DNA from: Lampris incognitus | Taxonomy: Eukaryota; Chordata; Actinopteri; Lampriformes; Lampridae | Assembly (NCBI RefSeq): GCF_029633865.1 | Contig: NC_079219.1 | Span: 13,254,137-13,318,136 of the forward strand | Length of the DNA stretch: 64,000 nucleotides | Direction of reading: 5' to 3' | Shown: piece after piece, positions 10,289-20,351 of the stretch | Layout: each line of letters starts with the position of its first letter | Numbering within the stretch: position 1 is the stretch's first letter | The notes under the pieces: generated by a model | Databases searched by the model: none | Seen by the model: the letters and a program-made list of their open reading frames with translations, nothing else | Told to the model about the DNA's origin: nothing | Translations under genes and position numbers: made by a program

Positions 10289-11098
10289 ATGACTGCTGCA
10301 TTAGCGTCGTTCCCTAATTTTGATATCAGTGAAGATCAGAACGCATCTGTCCGTTGGAAGAAGTGGTTACAGCGTTTTGATAACTTCATAATTGCTCTAG
10401 ATATAAAGGATGGTACAAGAAAACGTGCAATGCTTCTGCATTATGCAGGGGACAGTGTACATGACATCTTTGATACGCTCACCGACATCGGGGAAGCAAA
10501 GGACTATAAATGCGCAAAAGACAAACTGAGTGAGTACTTCTCCCCTAAAATTAACATAGCCTATGAGACTTACACATTCAGACAAGCTAAACAACTAGCA
10601 GGGGAGACGCCTGACTCCTATCACACAAGACTGCGGCAATTAGCAGCAACATGTGACTTTCCTGATGTTGAAAGAGAGATCAAAACAATGGTCATTCAAA
10701 CGTGCACATGTAATAAACTGCGGCGCCAAGCGCTACAGAAACCAGAGATGACGTTGGCTGAGCTGCTCTCACTCGGCAGAACTATGGCACTTGCTGAGAT
10801 TCAAGCATCGAGAATGGAACAAACACAACAAAATGCAGCTCAAGGAAATCCAAGGGAAGATATTCTGGCTGTAGATATGGGGAAGAGAGCTGTAAAGAAA
10901 ATATGTTACAACGGTTCTGGTATCTTTCCCCATCGTGAAGGAATACCGTGCCCGGCACGGGGGAAAATATGCAACGCTTGTGGAAAACAAGGACATTTTC
11001 CAAAATGCTGTCGTTCTAAATGGCCACAAGGCGGCATCAGAGGTCGACATGAAGTGCATTATACACACCAGTGGCATCACATCTCGAACAACAGGTAA
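10289..11098 (+). CDS. Gag of gypsy B
   Basis: A 269-aa open frame starting MTAALASFPNFDISEDQ at the first ATG after the primer binding site. It has the capsid-type retrotransposon Gag pattern of fish K02A2.6-like elements: WKKWLQRFDNFIIALDI near residue 25, then LLHYAGDSVHDIF and YETYTFRQAKQLAGETPDSY further on. Near residue 230 it has a CCHC-like knuckle CNACGKQGHFPKCC that would bind RNA. In life Gag forms the particle in which reverse transcription takes place. The frame is open, but the C-terminal part after the knuckle is short and runs into a stop, and Pol is in another frame and broken, so the product is unlikely to function. Confidence 0.75.
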   Translation: MTAALASFPNFDISEDQNASVRWKKWLQRFDNFIIALDIKDGTRKRAMLLHYAGDSVHDIFDTLTDIGEAKDYKCAKDKLSEYFSPKINIAYETYTFRQAKQLAGETPDSYHTRLRQLAATCDFPDVEREIKTMVIQTCTCNKLRRQALQKPEMTLAELLSLGRTMALAEIQASRMEQTQQNAAQGNPREDILAVDMGKRAVKKICYNGSGIFPHREGIPCPARGKICNACGKQGHFPKCCRSKWPQGGIRGRHEVHYTHQWHHISNNR

Positions 11099-11160
11099 TG
11101 CAGACACCGAGTCTTCGGAGGAGTATCTTTACAGTTTCCCGACCAAAAGCAAATCTTCCA

Positions 11161-14100
11161 CATGCAAAGATAAAGGTTGGTGACTGCAATATAAAAGTGA
11201 TGCTTTATACAGGGGCAACCGTGATTATTGATGAAACAACTTATCAAAGATTGAAATATAAGCCCTCACTCACCAAATGCACAGTTCCCATTTTCCGTTA
11301 TGGTTCACGCAACCCATTGCCTGCCATTGGAAAATTCACCTCATTGGTGGAATCCAAGTCACAGTTTACAAATACAACATTCCATGTGCTACAAGGAAGT
11401 AATGGCAGTTTACTTGGCTGTGATACTTCCAGTCAACTGGGATTAATCAAAATTGCTAACGCACTTCACACTTCTCCACAATAGCCAGTGCAGCCCACAA
11501 CAACCTCAACCCAGAGAGAAGTAAATACAGTAAATGATCTCCTCACTGAGTATGCTGACGTTTTTCATGGGGTGGGCAAATTGAATGACTTTCAAGTCAA
11601 GTAACATATAAGGAAAGATGTTTCTCCAGTCACAACCTCACAGACGAGTACCATTTCATGTGAGTAAGCGAATTGAGGCTGAATTCCAATGTCTAGAGGA
11701 CATTGGCATCCTTGAGAAAGTGAATGGTCCCACTCCATGGGTCTCTCCAATTGTTCCTGTTCCAAAGCCAAAAGACCCAGAAGCAGTGCACATTTGCGTG
11801 GACATGAGGATACCAAATTAGGCTATCGAAAGAGAAAGACATCTCACACCTATGGTAGATGACGTGATACAATCATTCAATGGAGTCAGGTTCTTCTCAA
11901 AGCTGGGTTTAAACTGTGGATATCATCAGCTAGAACTAGAGCCATCCTCGCGAGATATCACAACATTTTCCACTCATGTAGGACTGCGATGTTACAAAAG
12001 ACTGAGTTTTGGAGTTTCCTCAGCCATTCAGCAAGCCCTGGATGGAATCCCAGGAGTTATCAACCTAAGTGATGACATTTTGGTGTTTGGTAGAATGAGG
12101 GCTGCCCATGATCAAGCTCTCAGAGCAACATTTCAGCAACTGAAGGAGAAGAATCTGACTCTCAACAAGGCCAAGTGCTCATATGCACAAACCACTTTGG
12201 ACTTTTTTGGATACTGTCGGACTGAGGATTCTCTCCTGATCCTAAGAAAGTTCAGACACTTCATGATGCTGCTGCTCCAACCAATACTAGTGAGGTCCGC
12301 AGTCTTCTTCGCATGGCAAATTACAGTACCCGTTTTATCAAGGATTTTGCCACAATAACTCAACCTTTGAGGGAACTTACTAAAATGACTGCTCATTGGA
12401 CTTGGACAGAAGAGCACCAGAGGTCACTTAATTAGATGAAAACAAGTCTAACAAGTGATGCCGTGATGACCTACTTTGACCCACACAAACTAACTGAATT
12501 GGTAGTTGATGCAAGTCCAGTAGGTCTTGGGGCTGGCACAAAGAACTGACCCAAGTGAACCAACTAGAGCGATAAGCTATGCAAGTAGAGCACTGACCCC
12601 ATTGAACAAAATAATCACAAACAGAACGTGAAGCTCTTGTCATTGTTTGGGGCTGTGAACATTTTCACATGTACCTTTATGGAGCACCCTTTACTCTTGT
12701 CAGTGATCACAAACGTTTGGAATGGATTTTCAACGACCCCAAATCCAAGCCACTTGCTCACATAGAACGTTGGAGTCTATGTCTGCAGCCTTACAACGAC
12801 ACAGTCCATTACAAATCTGGTAAGGACAACCTGGCAGATTATATGTCACGCCACCCTGCACAACTATCACAATTTTTTCAGGATGTTTCAAACACTGAAA
12901 GACAAGTGGAAGAATACGTGAACTTTATTACTGCAAATGCTGCCCCCAAGACAATGACACTGGCTGAAATTCAAGATGCAAACAATGCTGACCCCACTCT
13001 ATGCAAAGTCATTCGACTCATCAAAGAAGGTTTGTGGGGGTCGCTGTCTGAAAAGTAGGATTTTGCTGATGGAGTTGATGTTGCTGCTCTAATGTCACTC
13101 AAGAAAATCGAGGACGAACTGACAGTTACTGCTACTGATGACACTGTGCTACAGGGCACAAGGATTGTTGTCCCCCATTCTTTACAAATCAGGGCAATAT
13201 CACTTGCACATGAAGGGCTGGTCAAAATGAAGAAGTTGATCAGAGAGGAGGTCTGGTTCCCTGGTATAGACAAAGAAGTAGAAACTGGCTGCATCCCATG
13301 TCAGGCTGTTGTGCCCAATCACACACAAGAACCTCTCCGCATATCTGAGCTGCCATCATCACCATGAGAAAAAGTTAGTGTGGATTTCTCTAGTCCATTT
13401 CCCTCTGGTGATTATCTTTTGGTAGTCATTGATGAATACTCCAGGTATTCAGAGGTAGAGATTCTACAGTTCACATCAGCCAGAGCCACAATTCCTAAAC
13501 TTGACAAAATATTCTCTTCATTAGGAATTCCACTAGAGGTTAAAACAGACAATGGCCCACCTTTCCAAAGCTCAAAATATGCCGACTTTGCAACATACTT
13601 GGGTTTCAGACATAGAAAGATAACTCCACTGTGGCCTGAGGCTAATGTAGAGGCTGAACGTTTTATGCGTACCCTTCAAAAGACTATACTTGCTGCCCAT
13701 GTTGAAGGTCGTCCATGGAAACAGATTCTGTATGCGTTCCTCCGCAACTACCATGCCATGCCTCACTGCTTGACTGCAATGGCTCCTGTTGATAAGCTGT
13801 TTGGTAGGCCCCTCAGAATCAGGCTGCCTGAATCTCCTCTTCCCTTCCTGTCTGAGACTGATGCAAAGCTACGACAAGCAGATGCAGTGGCAGAGAACAG
13901 GATGAAACACAATGCTGACAGGTAGTGCTGTGTTGCTCCTATGGCTCTGAAAGTGGGCGAAATGGTGTTATGTCATCAAAAGAAGGAAGGGAAGCTATGC
14001 CCTGCCTACAATCCCCACCCATACCAGGTCATTGCTGTTAAAGGTTCCATGGTGACAGCCAAATGCAACAACCACGTCATCACCCAAAACTCATCTCACT

Positions 14101-14318
14101 TTAAGACTTTACTGGTGGTCAAAAATCACCACTTTCCATCATATGGGTTGAAAGTCAGGGATGGCGGACAAGATGTCATGGACTGGACCGAAATCCACCC
14201 TGAACAAACCCCAGAGCCCTTAGCCCCAGAACCCTCTGAGTCACCGTCACCTGTTTGTAGATACCCAATCAGAGTAAACAGAGGACCCCCGTCATACCTC
14301 ACTGATTTTGAATTGTGA
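11161..14318 (+). pseudogene. Pol polyprotein of gypsy B, broken
   Basis: Pol domains remain in order across at least five open pieces. The aspartic protease region (about 11170-11480) has YTGA where the active-site DTGA is expected. Reverse transcriptase (11618-12358) contains KLGLNCGYHQLELEPSSRD and LSDDILVFG in place of the usual Y-x-D-D. RNase H follows (about 12480-12860), with SDHKRLEWIFNDPKSKPL and the YKSGKDNLADYMSRHP ending. Integrase (13092-13925) keeps VKTDNGPPF and the following E in NVEAERFMR. The C-terminal part is at 13941-14318. Stops interrupt it at about 11484, 11819, 12356, 13056, 13365 and 13923. The altered protease and polymerase motifs also argue for a long-dead copy. 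Confidence 0.8.
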
Positions 14319-14324
14319 ATGGGC

Positions 14325-16328
14325 TTAAAGGAGTAGCAGCGTAAAGCGAAGAGAGAGGTGGCAAAGGAAAAGGCATATGGTGAGTTGTATGAGAGGTGAG
14401 ACACGAAGGAGAAAAGGACTTGTACCGATTGGCTAGACAGAGGGACTGAGCTGGGAAGGATGTGCAGCAGGTTAGGGCAATCAAGGATAGAGATGGAAAT
14501 GTGCTGACAAGTGAGGTGAGTGTGCTAAGAGGGTGGAAGGAGTACTTTGAGGGGCTGATGAATGAAGAAAATGAGAGACAGAGAAGGTTGGATGATGTGG
14601 GGATAGTGAATCAGGAAGTGCAGTGGATTAGCAAGGAGGAAGTTAGGGCAGCTATGAAGAGGATGAAGAGTGGAAAGGCAGTTGGGGCTGATGACATACC
14701 TGTGGAGGCATGGGGATCTTTAGGAGAGATGGCAGTGGAGTTTTTAACTAGATTGTTTAACACAATCTTGGAAAGTGAGAGGATGCCTGAGGAGTGGAGA
14801 AGAAGCATACCGGTTCCGATTTTCAAGAACGAGGGCAATGTGAAAAACTGTATCAACTACAGAGGTATAAAGTTGATCAGCCACAGCATGAAGATATGGG
14901 AAAGAGTAATAGAAACTAGGTTAAGAGGAGAGGTGACGATTAGCGAGCAGCAGTATGGTTTCATGCCATGAAAGAGCACTACAGATGCGATGTTTGCTTT
15001 GAGAATGTTGATTGAGAAGTATAGAGAAAGCCAGAAGGAGTTACATTGTGTCTTTGTGGATTTAGAGAAAGCATATGACAGGGTGCTGAGAGAGGAGGTG
15101 TGGTATTGTATGATGAAGTCCGGAATTGCAGAGAAGTATGTAGGAGTTGTGCAGTATATGTATGAGGGAAGTGTGACAATGGTGAGGTGTGCGGTTGGAA
15201 TGACAGATGGGTTCAAGGTGGAGGTGGGATTACATCAAGGATCGGCTCTGAGCCCTTTCTTGTCTGCAATGGTGATGGACAGGTTGACGGACAAGATCAG
15301 GCAGGAGTCTCCATGGATGATGATGTTTGCGGATGACATTGTGATCTGTAGCGAGAGTAGGGTGCAGGTTGAAGAGAGCCTGGAGAGGTGGAGGTATGCA
15401 CTGGAGAGAAGAGGAATGAAAGTCAGTAGGAGCAAGACGGAATACCTATGCGTGAATGAGAGGGAGGACAGTGGAATGGTGAGGATGCAAGGAGTAGAGG
15501 CGATGAAGACACGTTATTATGACTCCCACGGCACTTCTAGGCAAGACACGCCCTGCACAGCATTCAAGCGCTAAGATTGGCTGATACTCGTTGCCTCCAT
15601 TGGTTGGGCTGGTTAAGGTTAGGGTTGGGGAGGTTAGGATTAAGGTTAGCTAATCAGAGGCAGTGTAGGGGCAGGTCTTCCTAGGATCCTAGCGCCTGGA
15701 TGCTACGCAGGGCGTGTCTTGCGTAGAAGTGCCATGGGATTCATAATAACGTGAAGGCATATGAGTTTAAATGCGTGGGGTCAGCTGTCCTAAGTAAGGG
15801 GTAGTGCAGAAGAGAGGTGAAGAACAGAGTGCAGGTGGGGGAGAGTGGGTGGAGAAGAGTGGCAGGAGTGATTTGTGACAGAAGGGTACCAGCAAGAGTT
15901 AAACGGAAGTTTTACAAGATGGTTGTGAGACCAGCTATGCTATATGGTTTGGAGACAGTGGCACTGACGAAAAGACAGGAGGCAGAGATGGAGGTGGCAG
16001 AGTTGAAGGTGCTAGATTTTCATTGGGAATGATGAGGAAGGACAGGACTAGGAACGATTATATTAGAGGGACCACTCAGGTTGGACAGTTTGGAGACAAA
16101 GCAAGAGAGGCAAGATTGAGATGGCTTGGACATGTGTGGAGGAAAGATGCTGGGTGTATTGGGAGAAGGATGCTGAATATGGAGCTGCCAGGGAAGAGGA
16201 AAAGAGGAATGCCAAAGAGGAGGTTTATGGATGTGGTGAGGGAGGACATGCAGGTGGCTGGTGTGACAGAGGAAGATGCAGAGGACAAGAAGAAACGGAA
16301 ATGGATGATCCACTGTGGCGAACCCTAA
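14325..16328 (+). pseudogene. RTE reverse transcriptase, broken
   Basis: The translation follows RTE-type reverse transcriptase: KDRDGNVLTSEVSVLRGWKE and VRAAMKRMKSGKAVGADDIP upstream, CVFVDLEKAYDRVLREEVW (first catalytic Asp, near 15050), LHQGSALSPFLSAMVMD, and MMMFADDIVICSES with the F-A-D-D catalytic pair near 15326. C-terminal pieces at 15817-16328 include VVRPAMLYGLETVALTKRQ and RLRWLGHVWRKD. It is broken by a stop at 14969, by the MITE and by further stops near 15800 and 16030. The reverse transcriptase would have copied the element RNA at the target site; this copy is dead. Confidence 0.85.
15509..15751. mobile_element. MITE inside the RTE element
   Basis: A 243-bp insert with long terminal inverted repeats: CGTTATTATGA...GGCACTTCTAGGCAAGACAC on the left is mirrored by GTGTCTTGCGTAGAAGTGCC...TCATAATAACG on the right. 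It is flanked by TGAAG at 15504-15508 and 15752-15756. The flanking LINE reading frame joins across it (EAMK to AYEF), which confirms insertion. Its centre holds GGTTAAGGTTAGGGTTGGGG, a telomere-like motif. It codes for nothing. Confidence 0.8.
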
Positions 16329-16343
16329 CAAGAGCAGCTGAAG

Positions 16344-16344
<1 letters not shown>

Positions 16345-16375
<31 letters not shown>

Positions 16376-16395
16376 CGTAGCAGTAGTAGTAGTAG
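16345..16395 (+). repeat. (TAG)n tail of the RTE element
   Basis: Roughly 16 trinucleotide units of TAG/GTA with two interruptions (TCG, CAG), directly after the last RTE coding piece. Confidence 0.9.
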
Positions 16396-19153
16396 GTCTC
16401 ACAGTTTTGCAGCTATCTTGCCATTTGGTTTGGGGGTGTGGCTATTCTATGGAATAAGAAGCTCGACTTATTGATAAATGTGGGTAGGCTTGGTGTTGAC
16501 TGGTGCATTGCAATACAGTTTACTCACAATGACAGGGAATTCTTTATCCTAAATGTGTATACACCCTATGAATGCCAGCAGAATGAGGATGAATATTTAA
16601 ATAGGCTTGCATTCATCAATTCCTTTATTCAAGATAATACTTCTTCCAGTGTGTATGTCATTCGGGATTTGAATGCTGATATCTCAGACAGGAATTCATT
16701 ATTTGCTAATCACATGGTTCAGTTCTGTCAAGATAATAATCTTATATTGTCAAGCAAAGTCTTGTTGCCTACAAATACTTTTACATACATAAGTGAGACC
16801 TGGCACACTACGTCGTGGCTGGACCACTGTATTTGCACTGTTGATGCACATGCCTCGCTGGGGAGTATGGGTATTATGTAATAGGCAGCAACAACTGATC
16901 ACATACATCTTGCTATGGCTATAAATGTTGAACATCTGTCTGTGCTGTCTAGTAATGGAGATAGTGATAATGCAGAAAGGTTGGACTGGTCAACTCTTAC
17001 AATGGAGGACATCTTAGCCTATCATGCCTGTACAGATGAAACCTTAGGTAATATACATCTGCTAAGAGATGCAGTTATGTGCAGAGACATTAATTGTAAG
17101 GATATGAGGCATAGAAGAGATCTCTGCTGCATGTATGATGATATTGTTAGTGCTCTGTATGAAGGTAGTACGTCCTACTATAAGTATAAAAATAAGACAC
17201 ATAACGTCAGTCCTGGTTGGAACAAGTATGTAGCTGGGTATCATGAAGACGCACGTGAAGCCTTTAAATCATGGGTTATGGCAGGCAGACCCAGACAAGG
17301 GCCTGAGTTTGAACACAAGAAACTCACTAATGCAAGATACAAGTACACCATTCGCTTCATCTGTAAAAATGGGCAAGCCATGAGGGCAGATTCCATGACT
17401 AAGAAGCTACTAAGAAATGATCCTGCTAATTTTTGGAAAGAAGTGAGAGCTCTCAACAATTATAAAACATCTCTACCATGCACTGTTGATGGTATCTCCA
17501 GTACAGACAATATTGCTGCGTTATGACGACAGCATTATAGTACTTTATTCAATTTTGTCCACAGTGATCTGTATAAGGTAGGCAATATTGAGAGTGATGA
17601 TTCAATGGTGATAATGTCACACGAAGTGTACCAAGCTATAAACAAGCTGTCTGTTAACAAGGCAAGTGGCTTAGATCATATTACTGCTGAACACCTTAAA
17701 TATGCCAGTCCGAGGATCGCTCCTCTCCTTGCTATCTGTTTTACTGGCTTTATGGTCCATGGCTTGTTACCAGACTCAATGTTGTCTGTACTGTTAGTGC
17801 CAGTCATTAAGGACAAAGCTGGTAAAGTATGCAGCCTAGGTAACTACAGGCCTATAGCTCTAGCCAGCATACTGTCAAAAGTCCTAGAAAGAATCCTGCT
17901 GGATAGAGTGCATGAATTTATCAACTCCACAGATAACCAGTTTGGTTCTAAAGCTAAACATGGCACTGACCTATATGTATATATATGCCTTAAAGGAAAT
18001 TGTAAATGAATATAGAGGCCAAAACTAATCGGTTCTTATGTGTTTTATTGATGCTTCTAAAGCTTTTGATCGCGTTAATCATAGAAAGTTGTTTGTTAAA
18101 TTGAGTCAACGAGGGGTGCCTAAATACATTGTGAGAATTCTGGCTTATTGGTATGCCCACCAGACTATGCAAGTGAAATGGGGTAATAGTGTTTCAGCCC
18201 CATTTGGGGTTAGCAGTGGTGTCAGGCGAGGGGGAATTCTGTCTCCAGTTCTCTACAATTTATATATTGATGATTTGTCCAAGCATTGAAAGCCTGTAAC
18301 AGTGGGTGCATGATTGGTAATACCTTGGTGAACCACATTATGTATGCAGATGACTTTGTCATTCTTTGTCCCTGTAGCGCTGGTCTCCAGCACTCCTTGA
18401 TATATGTTCTGTGTATGGTGTGGAGCATGATATTAAATACAATGCTAGTAAGAGAGTTGTCATGATCTGCAGAACCAAAGAGGTCAATCATCTAAAATTT
18501 CCTGATTTTAAATTGTCTGATAATAATCTTGGGGTATGTAACAAGGTGAGATATCTTGGGCACTATATTGCTGAACAAATGACAGACAATGATGATATTT
18601 ATAGGCAATGCCGCATGATGTATGCACAAGCAAACACTCTGTCACGCAAGTTTGGTATGTGTTCAGTTAGTGTGAAGATGTCTCTGTTCAGAGCATATTG
18701 TACAACACTCTATACTGCCGCCTGTGGTCAAACTATAAAAAAAGCAAGTTTACAGAGGCTTCGAGTAGCTTATAATGATGCTATGAGAATACTGCTAAAA
18801 AGACCTAGATGGTGTAGTGCAAGTGAAATGTTTGTGGCTGCAGGAGTCAATATCTTTCAGGCTCTTCTAAGAAAGCTCATGTATAAATTTATTTGCTGGC
18901 TCAATGACTCTGATAATGTAATCATCAACAGTTTAACTAATATCAGATTCAGTGCCACAAGCTACCAATCCCAGCAGTGGGACCACTGGTATAGCTCTCT
19001 TCTTATAAGACACTGATTTTTTCCATTTATGTTATTTATTGTGTTTACTCTTTGCATTGTCTGGGGTTTGTCTTTTACCTATTTGTCTTTGTCTGTTATG
19101 GACCATGAGTCTGCAATAAAGTTTTGGAATTGAATTGACCTGAATTGAATTGT
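16396..19153 (+). mobile_element. APE-type LINE, 5'-truncated
   Basis: A second non-LTR retrotransposon directly after the RTE tail. It carries the end of an endonuclease domain and a full reverse transcriptase, and ends with TCTGCAATAAAGTTTTGG followed by a GAATTGAATTG repeat tail (19128-19153). It then abuts Gag sequence of gypsy A. Confidence 0.8.
16438..19016 (+). pseudogene. LINE endonuclease/reverse transcriptase, broken
   Basis: The first piece (16438-16881) resembles the C-terminal half of an AP-endonuclease-like domain: FFILNVYTPYECQQNEDEY, then VIRDLNADISDR where G-D-F-N is usual, and WLDHCICT. A linker piece (16915-17526) includes NDPANFWKEVRALNN. Reverse transcriptase (17605-19016) includes NKASGLDHITAEHLKYA, NYRPIALASILSKVLERILL, CFIDASKAFDRVNHRKLF with a catalytic Asp, RRGGILSPVLYNLYIDDL, YADD near 18345, and a long C-terminal part with SLFRAYCTTLYTAACG. 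Stops or shifts occur near 16881, 17526, 18007, 18287 and 18380. The LINE clade (perhaps Nimb/I or a relative) is not certain. Confidence 0.75.
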
Positions 19154-19159
19154 TATTTT

Positions 19160-19731
19160 GTTTACTGCAGACACAGGGTTAAGTTGCTGTTGTCTTTGCT
19201 GCCAACCATTTCTTTCAGCTGCATCTGTGCTAACTCATGTGAGCGGGCTATGTCTATAGCTTTATCCAGCATCAGCTCTGCACCCTGGCTGAGCAGCTTC
19301 TCACGCACAGTTGGCGGCAAAGACAATGCGATCGTTGACCATTTCATCACTGTTTGGGTGTCCACAGGCTTTTACTAAGAGTTTTAGCTCGGCCACGAAC
19401 TGTTCAGATGTCTCACTGTGTCCTTGCATTTTCTCATGGAAATGATATCTGACATATATCGGGTTAGACTTGGGGGTGAGGTATTCTGTGTACTTATCGT
19501 ATTATTTCTTTAGCGTCTTAGCTTCATCTTCTGTAAGCGTCCAGGTGATGTACACATCTCCTCCCTTTTCCCCGAGCCACAAAAGAAGATAACTGCACTT
19601 CTCTTGTTCGCGTTTCTCACGCAGGGGGCCGTGAACATCAGCTCTGTATGCTGCTGGAATCGCCGCCATGCTTGGGGTAAATTCGGTGAATCCCAGTCCA
19701 TCCTGGGTGCTGGAACGCCATACGTGTCCAT
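19160..19731 (-). pseudogene. Gag N-terminal remnant of gypsy A
   Basis: Minus strand. From 19731 it starts MDTYGVPAPRMDWDSPNL, followed by AWRRFQQHTELMFTAPC, the start of Gag in fish K02A2.6-like gypsy elements. A later frame (19365-19162) reads MDTQTVMKWSTIALSLPPTV and AIDIARSHELAQMQLKEM. At least one frame change lies between them near 19520. The piece lies directly after the 5' LTR and primer binding site of gypsy A, as expected, and is cut off by the LINE at 19153. No function is possible. Confidence 0.75.
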
Positions 19732-19756
19732 TTCTTCAACGGTCGGTGGGGATATG

Positions 19757-19775
19757 AATCTCTACTCTGACACCA
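19757..19775 (-). promoter_or_regulatory. Primer binding site of gypsy A
   Basis: On the minus strand TGGTGTCAGAGTAGAGA follows the LTR end (...TATACCACA) directly. It marks the boundary between LTR and internal region. Confidence 0.6.
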
Positions 19776-19963
19776 TGTGGTATATGCCCCTCTGGCACGC
19801 TGTTAACATATATTTAATAAATAATCACACAGGCTTTTCTCTTAACTGCGAACTTTATTCATCCATCTTGTTGTCTCCAACTCTCGCGGTACTTCCAGTA
19901 ACCCAACTCTATGGTGTCCTGTAATGCACATATCAGTCTGGCTTTGCAAATGAGTATGTTACA
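19776..19963 (-). repeat. 5' LTR of gypsy A
   Basis: 188 bp, on the minus strand TGTAACATACTC...TATACCACA. It is bounded on one side by the primer binding site and on the other by the TCCC target duplication and SINE sequence. The partner LTR is at 8326-8493. Confidence 0.8.
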
Positions 19964-20170
19964 TCCCCCTGGCAAAACTCCTCACTGTCAGGTGAAAAGA
20001 AGTGGCTGGCGGCTCCACATGTATCGGAGGAAACGTGGTAGTATGCAGCCCTCCCCGGATCGGCAGAGGGGGTCGAAACAGCGACCGGAACGGCTCGGAA
20101 GAGTGGGGTAATTAGCCAAGTACAATTGGGGAGAAAAACGGGGGGTAAATCCGAAAAAAAGAAAAGAAAA
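19964..20170 (+). mobile_element. SINE family 1, 3' half (split by gypsy A)
   Basis: Continues the SINE begun at 7421: TCCCCCTGGCAAAACTCC, CTGTCAGGTGAAAAGAAG, then the AGTACAATTGGGGAGAAAAA tail. It is followed at 20171-20184 by the same 14 bases, AAGAATAGATGCCA, that precede the SINE head at 7407-7420. Confidence 0.85.
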
Positions 20171-20351
20171 AAGAATAGATGCCAGAAAAATTCAGCACTT
20201 TCGCAAGGATGTCTTTGTCTGCCTTGATGAGTTTGTCGATCAGACTCTTCTCATTCATCCAGGTCACGGTTAGACTAGCTTCGTCTAGTGAGAAAGGCAC
20301 GAACTGAGGAAGCCTCTTGGATGAGAGGCGAAACGTCTTCACGGATATAGA
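20171..20351 (-). mobile_element. Host repeat of the nest, middle piece
   Basis: Once the SINE is removed, this piece joins the Penelope-like fragment ending at 7406. Once gypsy C is removed, it joins the piece at 29275: GGATATA then CCAAGTCCAGTTGC. A minus-strand open frame (20342-20112) crosses it, but coding is not established. It contains GGATGAGAGGCGAAACGTC, a motif common in fish repeats. Confidence 0.55.

Larger units (their letters stand above)
9264..14318 (+). mobile_element. Ty3/gypsy element B (plus strand), decayed
   Basis: A second gypsy element. From left to right: a 5' LTR ending TTACTTTACA at 10251 (itself split by a hAT MITE), a primer-binding-site-like TGGCGACGAGGATT (10253), Gag (10289-11098), then protease, reverse transcriptase, RNase H and integrase in broken frames to 14318. 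No 3' LTR follows; RTE LINE sequence begins within a few bases. The left boundary is placed where SINE family 2 stops and is uncertain by several bases. Confidence 0.7.
14325..16395 (+). mobile_element. RTE-type LINE, 5'-truncated
   Basis: A non-LTR retrotransposon of the RTE/BovB type lacking its endonuclease. It begins within a few bases of the gypsy B stop codon and ends in a (TAG)n tail at 16345-16395, the short-repeat tail typical of RTE elements. A MITE interrupts it at 15509-15751. Confidence 0.8.
7655..19963 (-). mobile_element. Ty3/gypsy element A, gutted and nested
   Basis: A minus-strand gypsy element of the K02A2.6-like type. Its ends are LTRs (19776-19963 and 8326-8493 plus 7655-7663) flanked by a perfect 4-bp target duplication TCCC (7651-7654 and 19964-19967) inside a SINE. 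Internal remnants are the start of Gag next to the 5' LTR with a primer-binding-site-like TGGTGTCAGAGT, and the end of Pol next to a purine-rich tract and the 3' LTR. The middle is gone and replaced by at least five other insertions. Confidence 0.8.
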
